From Prostheceraeus crozeri (lineage: Eukaryota > Platyhelminthes > Polycladida > Euryleptidae): DNA of 64,000 nt. Shown here piece after piece: positions 22,140 through 37,600 of the stretch. The notes beneath the pieces were generated by a model. It saw only the letters and a list, made by a program, of their open reading frames with translations. It was not told where the DNA came from and did not search any database. Where the stretch lies: assembly GCA_907163375.1 (NCBI GenBank), contig CAJQUW010014719.1, positions 1 through 64,000 of the forward strand, read 5' to 3'. Made by a program: the position numbers and the translations under genes. Position 1 is the stretch's first letter. Every line of letters begins with the position of its first letter.

Positions 22140-22483
22140 CTTTTTTGCATTAAATGAATTATGGCTCTCCCGCCCTCAGGCTTATCTTGTGTAGTTATTA
22201 TCTGCGTTAATGACAAACATGAATCGCTTGGCCATGTTTATTCTTCAAATTTTGGCCTTTTCATGGAACCAAATTAAGACTCTAGACCCTGAGCCACATA
22301 CCTCAAGTGATTCTGCCTTACTATGAAAATGACGCTCTTGACAACTCCTCAGAGCATAAAGCTTAAAGCTCTTCAGAGCTTCACTCAACATGCGAGTATT
22401 AGTTCATATGTGTTTCATCAGTAGTAACGGATTCAATTGGCATGTTAAATAGTTAAATCATCGTTTTATTCTTTAATTTGCAG
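22140..22483. other. Upstream of the first SHANK coding exon
   Basis: AT-rich sequence ending in the acceptor CTTTAATTTGCAG of the exon at 22484. An acceptor here implies at least one upstream non-coding or coding exon that was not located. No promoter element was recognised. Confidence 0.4.
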
Positions 22484-22611
22484 ATAAATGCGTTAACTAC
22501 TTCGCTTCTATGGATCCAAATATCGGTTCTACTACCAAAATGAATGGTGGATTACCTCCTCAACAGGGGACTGTTTATATTCGAGTATCACTTCCAGAAT
22601 CGAACTCACAA
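22484..22611 (+). CDS. SHANK: SHANK exon 1: start codon and first SPN strand
   Basis: Acceptor TTTGCAG, donor GTAAGG, ends in phase 0. ATG at 22510 starts MDPNIGSTTKMNGGLPPQQG, then TVYIRVSLPESNSQ. Vertebrate Shank3 also starts only about ten residues before the matching VVVRVGIPDLQQTKC strand, so this ATG is a likely start. The 26 bases before it in the exon are also open in frame, so an upstream coding exon cannot be ruled out. Confidence 0.85.
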
Positions 22612-25600
22612 GTAAGGAAAGCTTTAAATTCTTTATAGTGTATCAGTGAATTTAAGGGAATAGGAATTTTTCACATAGACCAGTCCCAGAAATGAGACAA
22701 TTCATGACTTTCACACTTAAATTTTTTGTAGGAATGTTTACAATTTCAATTGAACGAGGCGGTTGGAGTAGCTAAACAACAAGTAATCGAGCGTCTTGGT
22801 CGTAATCTCAAAGATCCGCTGAACTATGGTTTATACTGTCCGCCAATAAACGGCAAAGCTGGTAAATTCTTACAAGAAGAACGACCTCTTCGGGATTATC
22901 CTCTGCCTGGTCCCATAGGATTTTTGGAAGTAAGTTAAGCTCTTAGATCGTCTTTCTTACATTTCTTTAAGATCTTAAAACTCTCCATAGAAATTGCTTG
23001 GTCACAGCTAGATTGTAGGCGATGCTCACTCATTACAGAGTGTCGATGTTCTTCAACTCTTTGGAACAGGTGTCGCGACGTGAATCCTACATAGTTCGCA
23101 TCACATGAGCCACATTTATGTAGATAGATCACGTTGCTACTGTTCACAAAGAGGTGCTTCTCTACTGGGTTTGTAGCTATCGATGAGATCTTCGACTGGT
23201 AAAAATTGGTTTGATTACAAGACCGATTCGCACATTGATGCTGTGAAGTTTTCGTACTAGAGTTGTAGAACGCTCATCTTTGTACGGTAAAATTAGCATT
23301 GAATCTGGCTTTTCTCTTTCAGTCTTGCTTTCATCGGTTGTGTGCAATTTGTCTAATACATATTTGATTGAACTTTCTATCAGTCGGATGGGATATTGTT
23401 ATTAGATGAAAACGTTTTTGATTTTTTCACATTCGTTGTTAAAGTCAGACCAACTTGATGTCAAGCGATGAGCGCGTGTTATCATGGCTTTCAGAAGCGC
23501 ACTTTCATATCTGCTGTCAACATGGCTATGAGAGTTTTAAGATCTTAAAGAAATGTAAGAAAGACGATCTAAGAATCTATGAAATGTTATTTATTCAGAA
23601 GGTTAAACTCTATATTCTATATTTATATAATATTCGTTTTCAATAGAGTTTCATTACAGTATTTTGGTTCTGTTTTTAGGGATCTTAGGTGTAGGCTTAC
23701 TTAAAAGTGTTCCAATAACTACAGACGAGCTGATACCCGTTTATTTCGACATAAAAAAGTAATTCGGATGGTTGTTGCAACATCACATTCGAGTATCGTC
23801 AACGATATGTTTAGAATTTTCAAAATTGACAGGATATTCTTCAGCTTCTGTAAATAGAATACGATAGATTAAATCAGAGTTTGAGCGTTAAGTATTGTGA
23901 CTGACTCATGAATATTGTACAGGTATTAACTGCAAGCTACTGTATCGGTACTCACTAATTATGTTGATTTAACATACTTCTTGGTTTTTGGATAAATGTG
24001 CATGTGATTGATTTAAGTCTAATATAAAATATAGCTTGCACAATCATACGAAATTTTGTGATTTGCTTCAAGACACCGTTTTTTGGAATTTGCGAACGAT
24101 GCTCATGCTGTGTAGCAGGGCTGCTCTGAAGATCCATATTCCATTTTTAAAATGGCAATTCCTACCGATCTGTAGGTAATGTTTTGATCACAAATAATTA
24201 TTCTGTGAATCAAATTTGAAACTCAATGTTAGAACTTAAAAGACAGAAGATCTTTATTCACGGCTACAAATTGCATATAACTATGTTTACATAGAAGAGA
24301 ACAAGGCATCATAAATAGTAAAGTATCAGATACATGAAATACCGGAGTCCTGCTGTAAATAATATCTGATGTCATCAATTCCTGCACTTGACTTAGATCC
24401 AATATATCGGACATATTGTGGTATCTCATTCCAAAATCGAGGACTATAAAATTTTAGGAAATATTGACCACATCTCTTGGTATTCTTTTGCGGTTGATAT
24501 AACACAATACGATGGGCACCGTAGAGGAAGCCTTCTAAACCAAATCCATCATAGAAGTTGGGCAGATGCCCATTGAAAAGTGATCGTCAGTCAATTGACT
24601 AACTACGGATATCGCTCAAATGAAGAAGTGTTAACTTATTCACTAACATCTGCGATTGGGCAATGTCAGTAGAATTGTGCAGAATCTTCAGAAAGCATGA
24701 TCTACAGAAAATGATCAAAAGCTAAACCAACCTTAAATATATTTTAGGGAACTGTGATATTTGATGACTGATGAGAGCAAGTAATTGCTTATTGGTTATC
24801 TTCCCAATCGTCATGAATCTTGATGTACGCATTTTTCCACAACGTATTTTTCGATAATAATTTGCCGATTGCACGTGATACCGTCACATGATGATTCACA
24901 TGCGACCGAAAACTTGAAATTGCGGAACTTTGCTGTACCTTTACTTTTGTGATAAGCAACACAGCTATTTGTGTGATACACAGTGATCTACAGACATGTT
25001 CATTTTTCCTCTCCTCAAAAGGGTCCTTCGCATCGGTCTTGATTTCTTTCTAATTTCCTGCTTGACTAAAGCTAACGCAGTGTTTCTTTTATGAACTCTC
25101 AAAATTAAGCGTTCAAAGTTCATTTTGATCACGCTCGTTTCCTCCGCCTTCTGTCTTGAGTGTTCATTTACAGTTTTAGCTGTCTTTTAGACACATGTCT
25201 TAAATCTAGTCTCCATTTGCTTTGCATTCAAACGTGAAATCCACCCCCCTTTCTCCCTAAAAATGCACTCATTTCTACTGCAATTTGATATGCGATTCGT
25301 TGTAGAACTAATCAGCACAATGATAATTAATTAAATAGCTATATGTTTAATTAATGAACATTATCAATTATCTATCACCTACATAAGTCTGTGATGAACC
25401 AAAGCAATAGCTTGACTCAACTTGATAATTTTCCACTTTCACTTTCAAAAAATAATATCATTCAGTAATCTGAAGTCAGATTTTTGTAATTTGATGGTGA
25501 AGTTTACTTCAGACGTCACATACAAGTTGAGGAAAGTTCAGGATCTGCAATTTTTGTATGTGTCCAGTCATGGCCGTCTGGTCCAGTACATTATTTCAAG

Positions 25601-28600
25601 GTCATTTGATAATTTATAATCTGACTACATCTGTCATACTGGGCTAATCACTTAGCGTTGTTCTTCTGTCAACGTGGGTAAACACATGACAGCCTTGTTA
25701 GTTATACATCGGCATTCATCATGCGGTTAAGCCATCAGCTGCGACTTTGCATTCCTGATCGCAATGTGCTATTTTATTTGCCCCATGGCCAAGACTAACA
25801 GTGTGGACCGGTGGTCTGGTTCTACAATTAGTGTTTTGATTCACTCGGTGCGTAATGTATGATATTGGACGCGTGCACATGATGAGTGAAAACTGTAACT
25901 TTGACTATATTGCTTGGATCGAGCATAGATGCAATAGCAAAGTCAAAGTTGACTTACTGCTTGATCTGGTTGATAGCCGATGTGTAAGTGTAAGTGCGCT
26001 AGTGGAGCTGTCGCATAATTGGTGTTGTTGTTAGAATGCTTGTGAGGGTGTGTAGAGAACTAAGACGCAGATAACATTGGCAATGCATGTCGTTCGAATA
26101 GAAAAGAATAGTAATGGTGGAGAGAGGTTTTAAAACATGTGATAATTATCTTCGTCACTGTTTTCTTTTTGTAGATCTTTTCGATTTAATTTTGTGTCCA
26201 TAATTTTCTAGCGATTTCAAAATGACATGTAGAAGATTCTATAATGCCTCGTATGATGAAAACTTTTTTGTCTGGTATTTCATCTGTTCTGTATTGAGAC
26301 ATGCACGGTTATGATCAGAACACAAACACTTGCAAAGAGTCGCCATTTCTGTCGTGATTAACTTTCGAATTGACTGACGTGATCATGGCATGCAGATGAC
26401 AGATATTTACCAACAGAAGAAATAAATGATAGATATCGAGACAGAATACACAGGATTATAATAATTGGATGTCAACTGAAGTAACAATAGATATAGTTTA
26501 ACACAAATCTTGCGTTGCTTTTCTAATATTGGCAAAAATTTCAGTAGATTAAATCAATCAAATTTGCTTGTAATGGTTACTATTCGGACTTGAAGATCAA
26601 ATTGTGATGTGCATTATCTTTCCTTTGAGCAATTTGAGCGGTTAAATAGTAATTGATGCATCAAATGTATTCATTGGCCCTACATAGATGAACCTATGCA
26701 TAAAACTTAGGAATCAAAACATAAAATTTATGTAGACTTTATATACAGCGAATAAATTTATTACTCGTATATTACTAAGATATAATCCGTTTCATAAAAA
26801 GTGGATCATCCTAAAATTTGACTAAATAAAACATAAGTATGATACAGAAAGCATTTTTCATGTTATTTCATGTCCCTAATATATTTCAAAATGTCTCCTT
26901 ATATAATCCTGGATAAAGCTATGATATACCCGAGTAAACGGTTCTTTAAGAATCTAATCATTTTGTGGCCTCCTACCCTTATTGGTCAATGACATTACCA
27001 ATTCGTCCTGGCATTGATTCGATGATATCGTTGATTCTTTGACTGATCTAACTTACTCTTCTCCCTCCACTCTCTTTTTAGCAGTGACGTGAGTTTGTGA
27101 TAACGCCATCTGGTAGATAGCAGTGAAAACAACGAACGTTACGTTTAGTAGAATACTCCATACATTTTTCTATGGGATTCAGATCGAGTCGAGAACGAGC
27201 CTGGCCAAGATAATGTCCCCTAAGACCCTAATTGAGACTTGCATTAAAACATTGACTCTACTACTCCTTGTGACACGTAGCATTTATCATCCATAAATAC
27301 CCAGGTCGTCTGGGATCACCAAGGAAGTTGATCTGGTCATTTGGCCAATGTTCATTCGTAAAACATTCACATAGCGTTCAGCATGCCTTCATATACAGAC
27401 CAGAACAACCCAACCCATTGATTTCGCCAGTTGACAAATGACTCATTGCCCATCTGAGTAGACGTCCTTTTTGTATGCTGAACTGATAATTCCGATCTGA
27501 GAGGGCCCTCTTACACGCTCTTGAATGAATTCGACTACAATAAGTCTTTTCTACGGAATGTGTGGACTTAAGAAATAGACGAGACTAGTGGTCAGGAGCC
27601 ATCTCAGTTAACGAGAGAACTTGGATCAACTTTAAACAAATCTCAAAATTAGGCGGTCTCTTCTACGTTTGCGTATGTTTTGCAGTGGACCGGCCAGTGC
27701 CCTCTTTACGACAGAGTCGAAAATCATCATTATGCCATCGATGCACATTTGTGCAAGGGACATTTAAGTCGCTTGCTTATAGCTTCGCAAAGAAAACCCT
27801 AGTTTCTAGCAAGGCTGGGCACTTTGCCTTTTGTGGAAATGCGATCTCGTTATTGTGTCATTTGTTGTTTTGTGTTACTGTTTTCAACCGGTAAGAGATA
27901 GATTTCTAGCTGAAAGCAATCAGGAGTGCTGCCAACACCACCGCAACGAAGTCAGGAAGCTATGGAACATGAAGTCCAGTTAATCACATATAGTAGTTAC
28001 ATTATTGTTGATGAATAATGGTGCTATACTGGCTCTGATTGACCGATTTTCTTTATTTTTGTTTTGCTTGATAGCTTTTGGCTTGTAGAACAACATATTA
28101 CATAACAAAGGAAACAAATGTAATTTTATAAGAGTGAGGTATGATTTTGTGTAACATTGCTAAATGAAGATCAAATTATCTACTACTTTTTTATCTATAA
28201 CAGGAAAGCAACTCAATATTCATGCTTGAAATTTCCAACAATGATATTAGTAAGCACAACTGACATATCTTCCAAATTTCAGAGAAATTCGTTGAAGTTT
28301 GGCGGAGTTAGACAAAGTTGAAGTTAAGGCGATGTTTAAGGGTGATCCATTTTTTATGAAACAATCTGTATTTTCATTTTATATTAAAATGTCCCAAATT
28401 AAGCCTTATTACCATAGTCTTGGAGGAGCTATTCGCATACTAAAGCACACACGGGTGTGCGAATGTATTTGAAATATTCCTTTTTTTATTATATTAGCTT
28501 TTGCAAGCCCTGTATACATACACACACTTATGAAATATAATGTATGTGTACCTACTAAAGAAGTCAACAAACATGAGCAATGCGCATATTCCAAGCATGC

Positions 28601-31600
28601 ATTCTAAAACATGACTTCGGGCGTTATAAATTCATAGCTCAAATAGTTTACAATCAACCTGAACCCAAACTAAATTCACAAACCTGACCCGAAGCGGTCT
28701 GATGGGGCCGGGTTCGGGCTTGCACATCTCCAATTTGAATGACTTTCGATAATTGTATATCATGCGAGTTGAAATATTTCAATAATTTGCTTTCTCAAAC
28801 TTGAACGAGTTTGAAGATAGATGAAAATGATTAATGTTAAACAAGTTAATTGCCAGTGCGGGTACAATAGGTCGAATTTGTTCCAGATATGTGACTAAAA
28901 TAATATCAGTTTCAAATGATACATTAGCTAATGTAGTGGAAATACTAGTGTGGAAATTTTCATGATGCTTAACTCAATCGGCCAACAATTTTGCATGCTG
29001 TGCAACACTCCGAAAAACTTTGGATGGATAAATTGGCTGATCTTTTAGTGATTTTATTATCGATGTTTCAGACTTAACTCTCTTAGAAACGCGTCACATT
29101 TTTTGTGAAACCAAATTGTTTTACATAGTTAAGAAGATGACGTTGTAATTATTTGATTATTTTAAGATACCTACATAACAAGTACATTGTTGAACACATC
29201 GATTTTCGTTCCAACTCTCTCCAACGATTTTTGCAACTTGAGATTGTGTCACCAAATGTTCTTCATCTCTTATTTTCATGCGATTTTATGTTCTAGCCTA
29301 TTCCGTCATACTTACATTTGCCTTGTTCTCAAGCAAATCTTTTTTCAACACAAGTAGCCGGCATTCCTTTCCTGCAAACTAGGAAAATCGTCTGGTATTG
29401 GAAGTAGACTATTGTCTAAAATAGTTATTAAAATTCACTATCCTTTCGAATAACATTCAGTTAGTCTATTTCATAATTTACGATTCCGATGTTAGAGATA
29501 TTCAATGTAGAATCGTTGCCATTTGGTCACATATATTTTGGAATATATCTGTTATGAACAAATAGCATACTGACTTTCTTATGCATGAGAACATTATTTA
29601 GATATTGATGTCAGAGAATACTTAGATCTCTTTGTAGTCACACGTGACTGAAAGAATTGTATGAAATGTTAAGAAAGACCATCAAAGCAGACTGCACGAT
29701 AAACTTCTTAATATGCTACAACAGCCTACACCAAAAATTCATCTCGCATGATTAATTCAAGATTTTTAATCATTGCTTTTCATCTTTGATATTCCATTTC
29801 GATTTTCGAATCAACATTGATCTTTTACTCATCAATTAATCATATCAACTTTATATTTCAGTTTAAATACAAGAGACGAGTATACCGGACATTGAATATC
29901 AGTCAGACGAAACTTAAAAAGTTACACACAAAAGTAAGTCAATGAAAATCATCATTTCGAATTTTCTGTGTTGAAAGTGTCTGCTCTTTTTTAGGGAAAT
30001 CTAAAGCAGTTTTTAGATTATGTGAAGGCGGGCGATGTATCGAAAGTGACCAAGTGCACCACCAAAGGTATTGATCCCAACTTCTTTTGCCGACAAACTG
30101 GAGGTAAGAATCAGAATAGTCACGAACTACTGATGCATAATTCTGCTTGTGAATGTCATAATAATGATTCATGAGTAACATTGTTAATTTCATCAGTTTG
30201 TAATAGCATTGATAACTTTGACAAAAATATGTTGGGTGTTCAATGATGTAGTGAAAAAATGTCTGTCTCCACTACAAATTTGGAATAATACTTTTTTTGC
30301 TCTATAGGTGACATGATGTCTAATTTCAGCAACAATTTATGAACCGCCCACGTCACGACTGTCCCGATACTATTTCAACTCTTACATTCCATGCCACGCT
30401 CCCATTGTTTTTCATTGAGTGATGTCAATGACCGGCAATGCACTGTCTTTCAATTGACCATCATCAGTTTTTCATGGTGTCAGTTCTCTCGTAGGTCGTA
30501 TCGAACGCAACTTCCTGAAATGTGTAGCATTATGCTTTATGTGTTCTGATTTGACATTTGACAAGAATTGCGGCGCATATATTTATGAAAGCGTTATTAG
30601 TGCAATTTGAAAAAGTCTTGATATCTTTACAATTTTAACACTGTCTCCGTCACGCCTGTTTCACGTCAATTGGTCCTGTCCGACAGGATGCGATTGACTC
30701 CATGTTACACATCTCCATTTCTCCTGATCAAAGTCGAGTGAGGGTCTAGGTTCATGATCTACACATCCTCTTGTGATTGAAGTCACGTTTCTGGGGTCTT
30801 CCGATCGACTTTGTTCATGCATCCATATCCAAGATGCCTTTTTGATCCAGCTCGAGTCGCTTCGCCGTTCGACGTGACCGTACCAGCTGAATAGGGAATT
30901 GAATTAAATACCGTCTAAAATTCCAACAGCAGTTTAGATTCAGCATCCGAATGTTCAGGACTTCATGCATTCTTTGATGATGGCGGCCATCGGTCGATAG
31001 AGTAATTCAAAATGAAAAGGAAAGTATTTTTTCACGACTGTTTACTTCAAAGTTGAAACGATGTATGTTCAAAGAAAATAAAATAAAGCTTGTTTGCGTT
31101 TCAAGTGTTCATACGTTCAAGTCTTATGACAAGAATGAAAAAAGCGTCAAATCTACTAACTTTCTTGTTAGTACATGTAACTCTTTTCCCTCCCTACCCC
31201 CTTGTTTTTAATCTATTTATTGCCGAATCTCGAAATCCAATGAAATCTTCATAAAAAATCCGGAAAATAGTCCATCGTGTTGTAGCCAGTGATGTCAAGA
31301 GCATTACCAGCATCGTTTTAAGCATGCGAAGAGATTAAAATGAGAATTATTTAAATATGTGTCTGAAAATAATGACGATTTAAATGGGTTCTTTTTAGTG
31401 TTAGAACTTCGAAATTAATGCATGTTTGCTTATTATCATCAAATGTAGCAGATCATGTCATATCATTTATGAATGTTCATACTTTTCTTCGCGTAGCTAC
31501 AAATGTTCTGATACATCTTTCTTTGAAACAATTAATTTCTTAGTTTCAAGAAAACTTTTCAATCCTTGTCGATGTCAAATGTTTAAACTATTTGAACATT

Positions 31601-34600
31601 CAATATTCAAGGCAGTGAAGTCACATATAGTTGACATGCTCGTATTGTTCCACATTCTAATGTCTAAATGAAATCTCCCACTCATACATTGCTTTGATTT
31701 ATTCATTTGTTATACTTCTATCATTTGAGGCACAATCCTTGTCTACATTGCTTGCTACGAATGGTTAGGGAAATGTGTTGATCATCATAATCAATTGATC
31801 TGAATCCGTAGTGCGCCCCTGTGCTTCTCTACTTGACATTACACAAATATCGTATGTCATTCATGACTTAAGTAGCTGCTACTCCTTATGATAAGGGTCT
31901 TATATCCTTCATCACTGCTGAAATCATTCACTCTCTCACTCTTCATTATCACTGTCATTCCACACATCGCCTATTTTGCTTAAGGTTGAATGGCTATTGA
32001 ATTTTTGGCACTGATTGGTTATCTCCCTACTTCTCAGGTTAACCAATTTATCTATGGACTTTTATGATTTATCAATCGCCACAAAGCTTCCTATATATTA
32101 GTAAATGAATGTATTACTGTATCCACATGCTAAATTTGATGCAGATTTGATAGCTTCCTTATGAATCAACAGCGATTTTGTGGAATGTAGACGATAAATA
32201 TTGGTTCGTCAGGTACTGGTTGAGTATATTGCACTCCGCAAACTATTCCCAGGTGTCTTTCTTGATAGGAGTTGCACACTTAGTCCGATCTAATGCGTAC
32301 GTCCCTCGTCCGCTGGGCCCATGTCGATGACACTGCGGATTTCTTTCTCCCACGTTCCTCCTGGTCAGCTTTGTCGCTATCTGCTCATCATGTTCTTAGG
32401 ATGCGAAGCATCTCATTGATCGTATCTGCAACCACACCTGAAACTCCTCTAGTTTCGTCGACTTTCTTTGATAAAGGTCCACGTTTGAACCGATACTCTC
32501 ATCTACGAATACTAAACCCGTTTGAAGGCTTATCCATTTTACATGGCTTCGACGCCTAGAAACATTTACTTACACTGCACTTTACAAAAATATAAGATGG
32601 AAAATTAAGATGCTCGTATTCAACGAAATATTTGGTTGATTGATTAATTATGGGTACTGAATTTTCCGGAGACGGATTTTGCACCATTGTGCTAAGATGC
32701 CAACCTGGAGGGCATCTGGCACGAAACGAGGGTGCGAGATAAAGATGGAGTTTATCTCGGTCATGAAATATACTTCTTATGACTTTCAGAAACGCCTCTC
32801 ACATTCGCCGTTCGAGTTAAGAGACCTCGCGAACTGATCATGAGTTTGGTGAGTGGAGGCGCTCATATCGATTTCCGATCACGTGACTCAGCGACACCTC
32901 TTCATAAGGCGGCTATGATTGGAAACTGTGAAGCAATCACGGTGAGCATTTATTTTTTCAGGTCATTATTTGATGAGATGCAAGATGTCACATGAAGTTT
33001 TAGGCTTCATCGGAAGTACCTTAAGTGTGATGATGGTGATTTCCTCAACATGAACACAGAAAGTAATTCAATAATTACTACTGCAATCCCCTACAAAAGC
33101 AGATGTGGTCATATATGAAAGTATTTAGGGGAAATAGGTGCCCCATATCTCCCTATTTCTTTATGATCGAACAAATGTTCGTTTGGAGTTAAGGTTCTAT
33201 CAAAATGGTTAAATATCACCTTTCGGTGGAGTTGTTTTATATTGTTTTCATTATTGATAAGTAAAAATTTATTATATGACAAAAATCCTCCTGCTTTACG
33301 AGCATTTGATTTCGTAACTTGCTTCCCAACTTATTCAATTAGGCCTACGTAATATTCGTATTTCGGTGTGCATCATTTTGTAATATCTGCATTTGCATGG
33401 TGCAGAAGTTGAATTATTGATATTTCCCCTCTCCAGAAGCAAAGCACTAGTTGACAAAAAACTTATCAATTAATGCTTCTTCAGTTTATTCAATATTGAA
33501 AATCATAGCCATAGGAGAAATAACAATTTTATGAGGTTTTATGACTGTAGGCCGTAAGGTATATTATATACTTGTATCTAGATTTCGGTTATTGTTCATT
33601 CATTATGTCCTTGGCATTATTCTTTTTCAATCTGTGCGTTATCGCACTGCCTAGAAATTAGTACGTGAAAGTCTAGGGGAGGCCCCTAAATTGCGCCCAT
33701 GCTCTGGATTAGATAGATGTATGAGAATCTTTCTTAACATCGTGTAATTAAATGCCTTCACCTAAATAATTATTCCTATGCGAATGTATAGCAATGCATC
33801 CTCCAGGTATATCTAGATTTTATAAATACAGTTCAGACTATTGTTACATTTTAAGACTGTTGTTGAATTTGGATTGAAAAATACTTTTGTCGAAAACTTT
33901 TCAATACATGTTTTTCTTTACCTTGTCTTTTTCCGCAAAATTATCTAGATTTTTATGTCATTAAATCTAAACTAATTGGTCTTTATTCACCAGACCCTCC
34001 TGGACTTAGGACAGTCTCCGAATTGTCGGGATCTGAAAGGATTAACGCCTCTATTCTACGTCATCGCCAATGACACCAGTTCTACATGCTCTGACCGCCT
34101 ACTCTACGAGCATTCCATCATCGGAGTTGCAGACGAAAATGGATCTCAGGTAAGTGATCGAAGTTTCCGTACCTGTCGATGACTCATGCTCACAACTCAT
34201 CGTGCGAATGAAGCTAATGGACGTAGTAATGTCTCGGCAGTTGGCAATGAGAATGTTCGTGTTGCTCTTAAATGACTCACACTCGGGGGATTTACGAGAA
34301 TCTCCTTTCTCGCTCACATCGTGTGTAGTAACGTTTTGTCAACAAATTGAGTTGTGAACGTCATAATGCATTGAGTCTGAAACAATCGTTTTCCACTAGA
34401 AATGATGACGTATGACAGTAATATGTTACTAATATTAGTAACAACAACTGCAGCGATCACATCGACAAAGACTGACACAAATTAATGGCTGTGATTAGAA
34501 AGGGCGTGGTCAGACGCGTTACAATGAATAATGAAATCGGCGATTCGAGTGCATTATGAAATATAGAATATTTGTGCAGAATGGAATTATTTTCCACGCG

Positions 34601-37600
34601 GTCACATTTGTTGACCGATAAGCTGAGGTTAAATCAATGGATCAATTAAAATGAAAATGACCTTTGCTCGGTGTTAGAGGTGAAGTCAATCATGTGGTTT
34701 AGATGTTTAATCACTACCGCTGTCTCTATCGATTGTCGATTAAAAGCATGTGAGCTAGGTAAAGCCTAACTAAGTTCCGATGCAGATAGTACTTGCGGAA
34801 TCTGTCCTATTAACTATTGCAAGCTTTCAGACTCGGAAGTCATAAATGAAGGTAGCCAGCGATGGTATGGGCATGTGTGGTGTGCGGGGAATATGAAGTA
34901 GATCAGGGAAGTGTTGTGCTTGAATGGAATTCTTCTTTCAAGTAATGGCCGAGAATCAGAGGATAATTGTTTATGTGATGTCAACGGGTCTTTCAACTAT
35001 TTGTATACAGATATGTTTGACCAGTAAAAAATATGTGAAAATGGTTAAATGTTAGAATGATGAAATTATGTGCACTGACGAGTGTGCCCATCTGCTAAGT
35101 AAATTGTTATACAGGGTCGGATAAACAGTTTCAATTTCACAACATTCTTGTAACATTCAACATTAAAAGTAATGTATGTCAAGCAATATGATTTTAAGTT
35201 GCGAGAGTGCAATTTAATTTCGAAAACGAATTGCGTTAGGTAGTTAAAATAATTCAAACATACTAGACAGACAGCTATCGAGTTTCATAAGATAGCAATT
35301 TACGAACCTTATATATTAATATGTGATTTCAATCCATTGATTGTTAGATTTCACAATTTTCTTTCAAATTGATGGGCAAAATTTCCAATTTTTATATGTA
35401 ACCAAATCGCACATCAATTTTATGAAACAATTTATTTGTATTCCGTCATTTATTTGTTATCAGTCATCAACATCTCATCAATCTAAAATCCACAATAAAA
35501 AAATTCCATTATCTTGTATAGTACAATTTATTCCATTGTGCATTATTAGGGGTCTGAGAAAGTCTTCTAGCCAATATTACTGCTTTACTACAACTTAAAA
35601 TCAAGCTATCAAATAAGCCAGTCTCCGTTTCCTAAACTGCAAGTCCAAGTTGTCTCTGAACCACGTCAATGCCTATCGATGCCGACATCGCATCGAAGAA
35701 AGATAAATTTCATTCATTTTATCAAAGCATTAAGAACTTCATTTTCACTGCTCTCACTGCGAAGCCGAATACTCGCATCGTTGAAAAGCATTTCAGTCGG
35801 GTTGTTCAATCAAACACAACTGAGTAGGCTGAACTTCAAAATATTTACCCTAATGTATGTAAAAGACACCACCGACAATTGAAGTGTGCAACCGACAAAC
35901 ATCATTTCTAAATTGATGCCGAATGAACTTATTTAAGATTTTAGGCTATGCAAAGCTAAAGCTAATGGTGCTTGAACACATAAATCAGAACATAACTTTG
36001 CGTGCGTCAACGTTAATATCATAGCATTATTAACCTAGGCAATAAAAACAGCCTATTATAACCAGTTGCATCGCAATGTGCTAGTGTGTACATTAATAGC
36101 AAAATATAAACTTCGTTTTATGAATATATTCGTAATCTTCCGTCCAAGCGATTTATGATTTATAATCAGATTTCCTTGGGCTTTCGTCTTTCGATCAGAT
36201 ATGATTCATAGGTGACTGCTGTGAAGCACGTTGTTGCAGATTCAAACAGTTGAAATTGATTGATGTCGCGGAATAATGCCTGAAGCTAGTGACGGAAAAG
36301 TAGTGATTGCTTTCATGTGCGGTCCTGTCATTAGTACGAGTCTACACTTGATAGAGAAGTTCAATGCATCCAGACTGGCGGATGTTAGATGAAATACGAA
36401 ATTAAGTCATCGAAAAATATATGAATGTGAATGCTACCGTCGAAACACGAGAAATTTAGATGAGCATTTATGGATTCGTTGACCCATATGGCCATAAGAG
36501 ATCGTCAAAAGTCACTGACTACCGTCGCAATGATTTCTGTGGACTGTTCTCAACTTTTTCGATGACGCGGAAAAGATATGTTACTCAGTTAATTTAACTT
36601 TATTTCACATCACACTTTACGCAATTTTTTACGCACGATTAATAACCCACGTTGTTATGCTTAAAATCGATGGACAGGCTTTTTTATTGGGAATGTGCAA
36701 TGACTATCGCAGGTTGTGACTACATGCATTATTTTCTAATGCTTAAATATGCAACATTAATATAAAAGACATTTTCAAAACTAAATTATTTAAACTATTA
36801 ACTCGCAGTTGACTGTAACAGTTACAGTCAACTGCCTTGAGAAAGGGTCAGGACCCGAAACGTTGGCAACTCTGTACCTAAACTTTATTTTTCTTTTATT
36901 GTGGTATAAACACCTCGGGAGAGAATAATTTAGTTTTGAAAATTTCTTGAATATGGTCCTCCCGCTCACTGCCATTACTTATTATAACATTGATATATCT
37001 TATCTGTCATCATCTCTCTGCTCGATGACCAATCAAAACATATTTTTTTTACCGACCTAACTCAATTTTCAATTTTGCAGGAAGTTCATCACGCCTGTCG
37101 TGCAGGACGAGTCCAACATCTTCAGAACCTCATTTCCTATGGTGCTGACATGAATGTGCAAGACAAACGGGGGAACACTCCTCTCCATGTGTGTGCAGTT
37201 GGTCCGCAGGACTCCTGTGCTAGGCTATTGCTCTTCCGTGGCGCTGACCGTACAGTCACAAACGACTCAGGCCAGACACCGTATCAGTTGGCTGTCTTGA
37301 CGGGTCATCAAGACATTGCAGAATTAATAAAGAATTATTCTGACGCCGATATCGTTCAAATCAAGGTATGCTGTTTACTTTTACATTCTTTTATCAAATA
37401 TTTCATCTGACCAGAAATTACCGGTACATACAGCTATTACCGTGTTGCAGTATTTTTCATTGACTCGTTAAGAATAGTCCGATTTGCGATCCTTTGGTTG
37501 TTGGAATGACGTCCCCACGAGACTTTCATTTGTATCAGAAACATCCGGATTGAGGTGCTGGTATGCTTCAAAAATGTAGGGACTAGCTAAGTGTAGAAGA

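Noticed and set aside
28430-28480. Inverted GCACAC/GTGTGC words as a regulatory palindrome
   Set aside because: Arms are short and interrupted; this is expected by chance in a window of this size.
32293-32559. 88-codon plus-strand ORF in SHANK intron 4 as an exon or element
   Set aside because: No splice-site pair in SHANK phase, no family motif on either strand. Kept only as an unassigned GC-richer patch.
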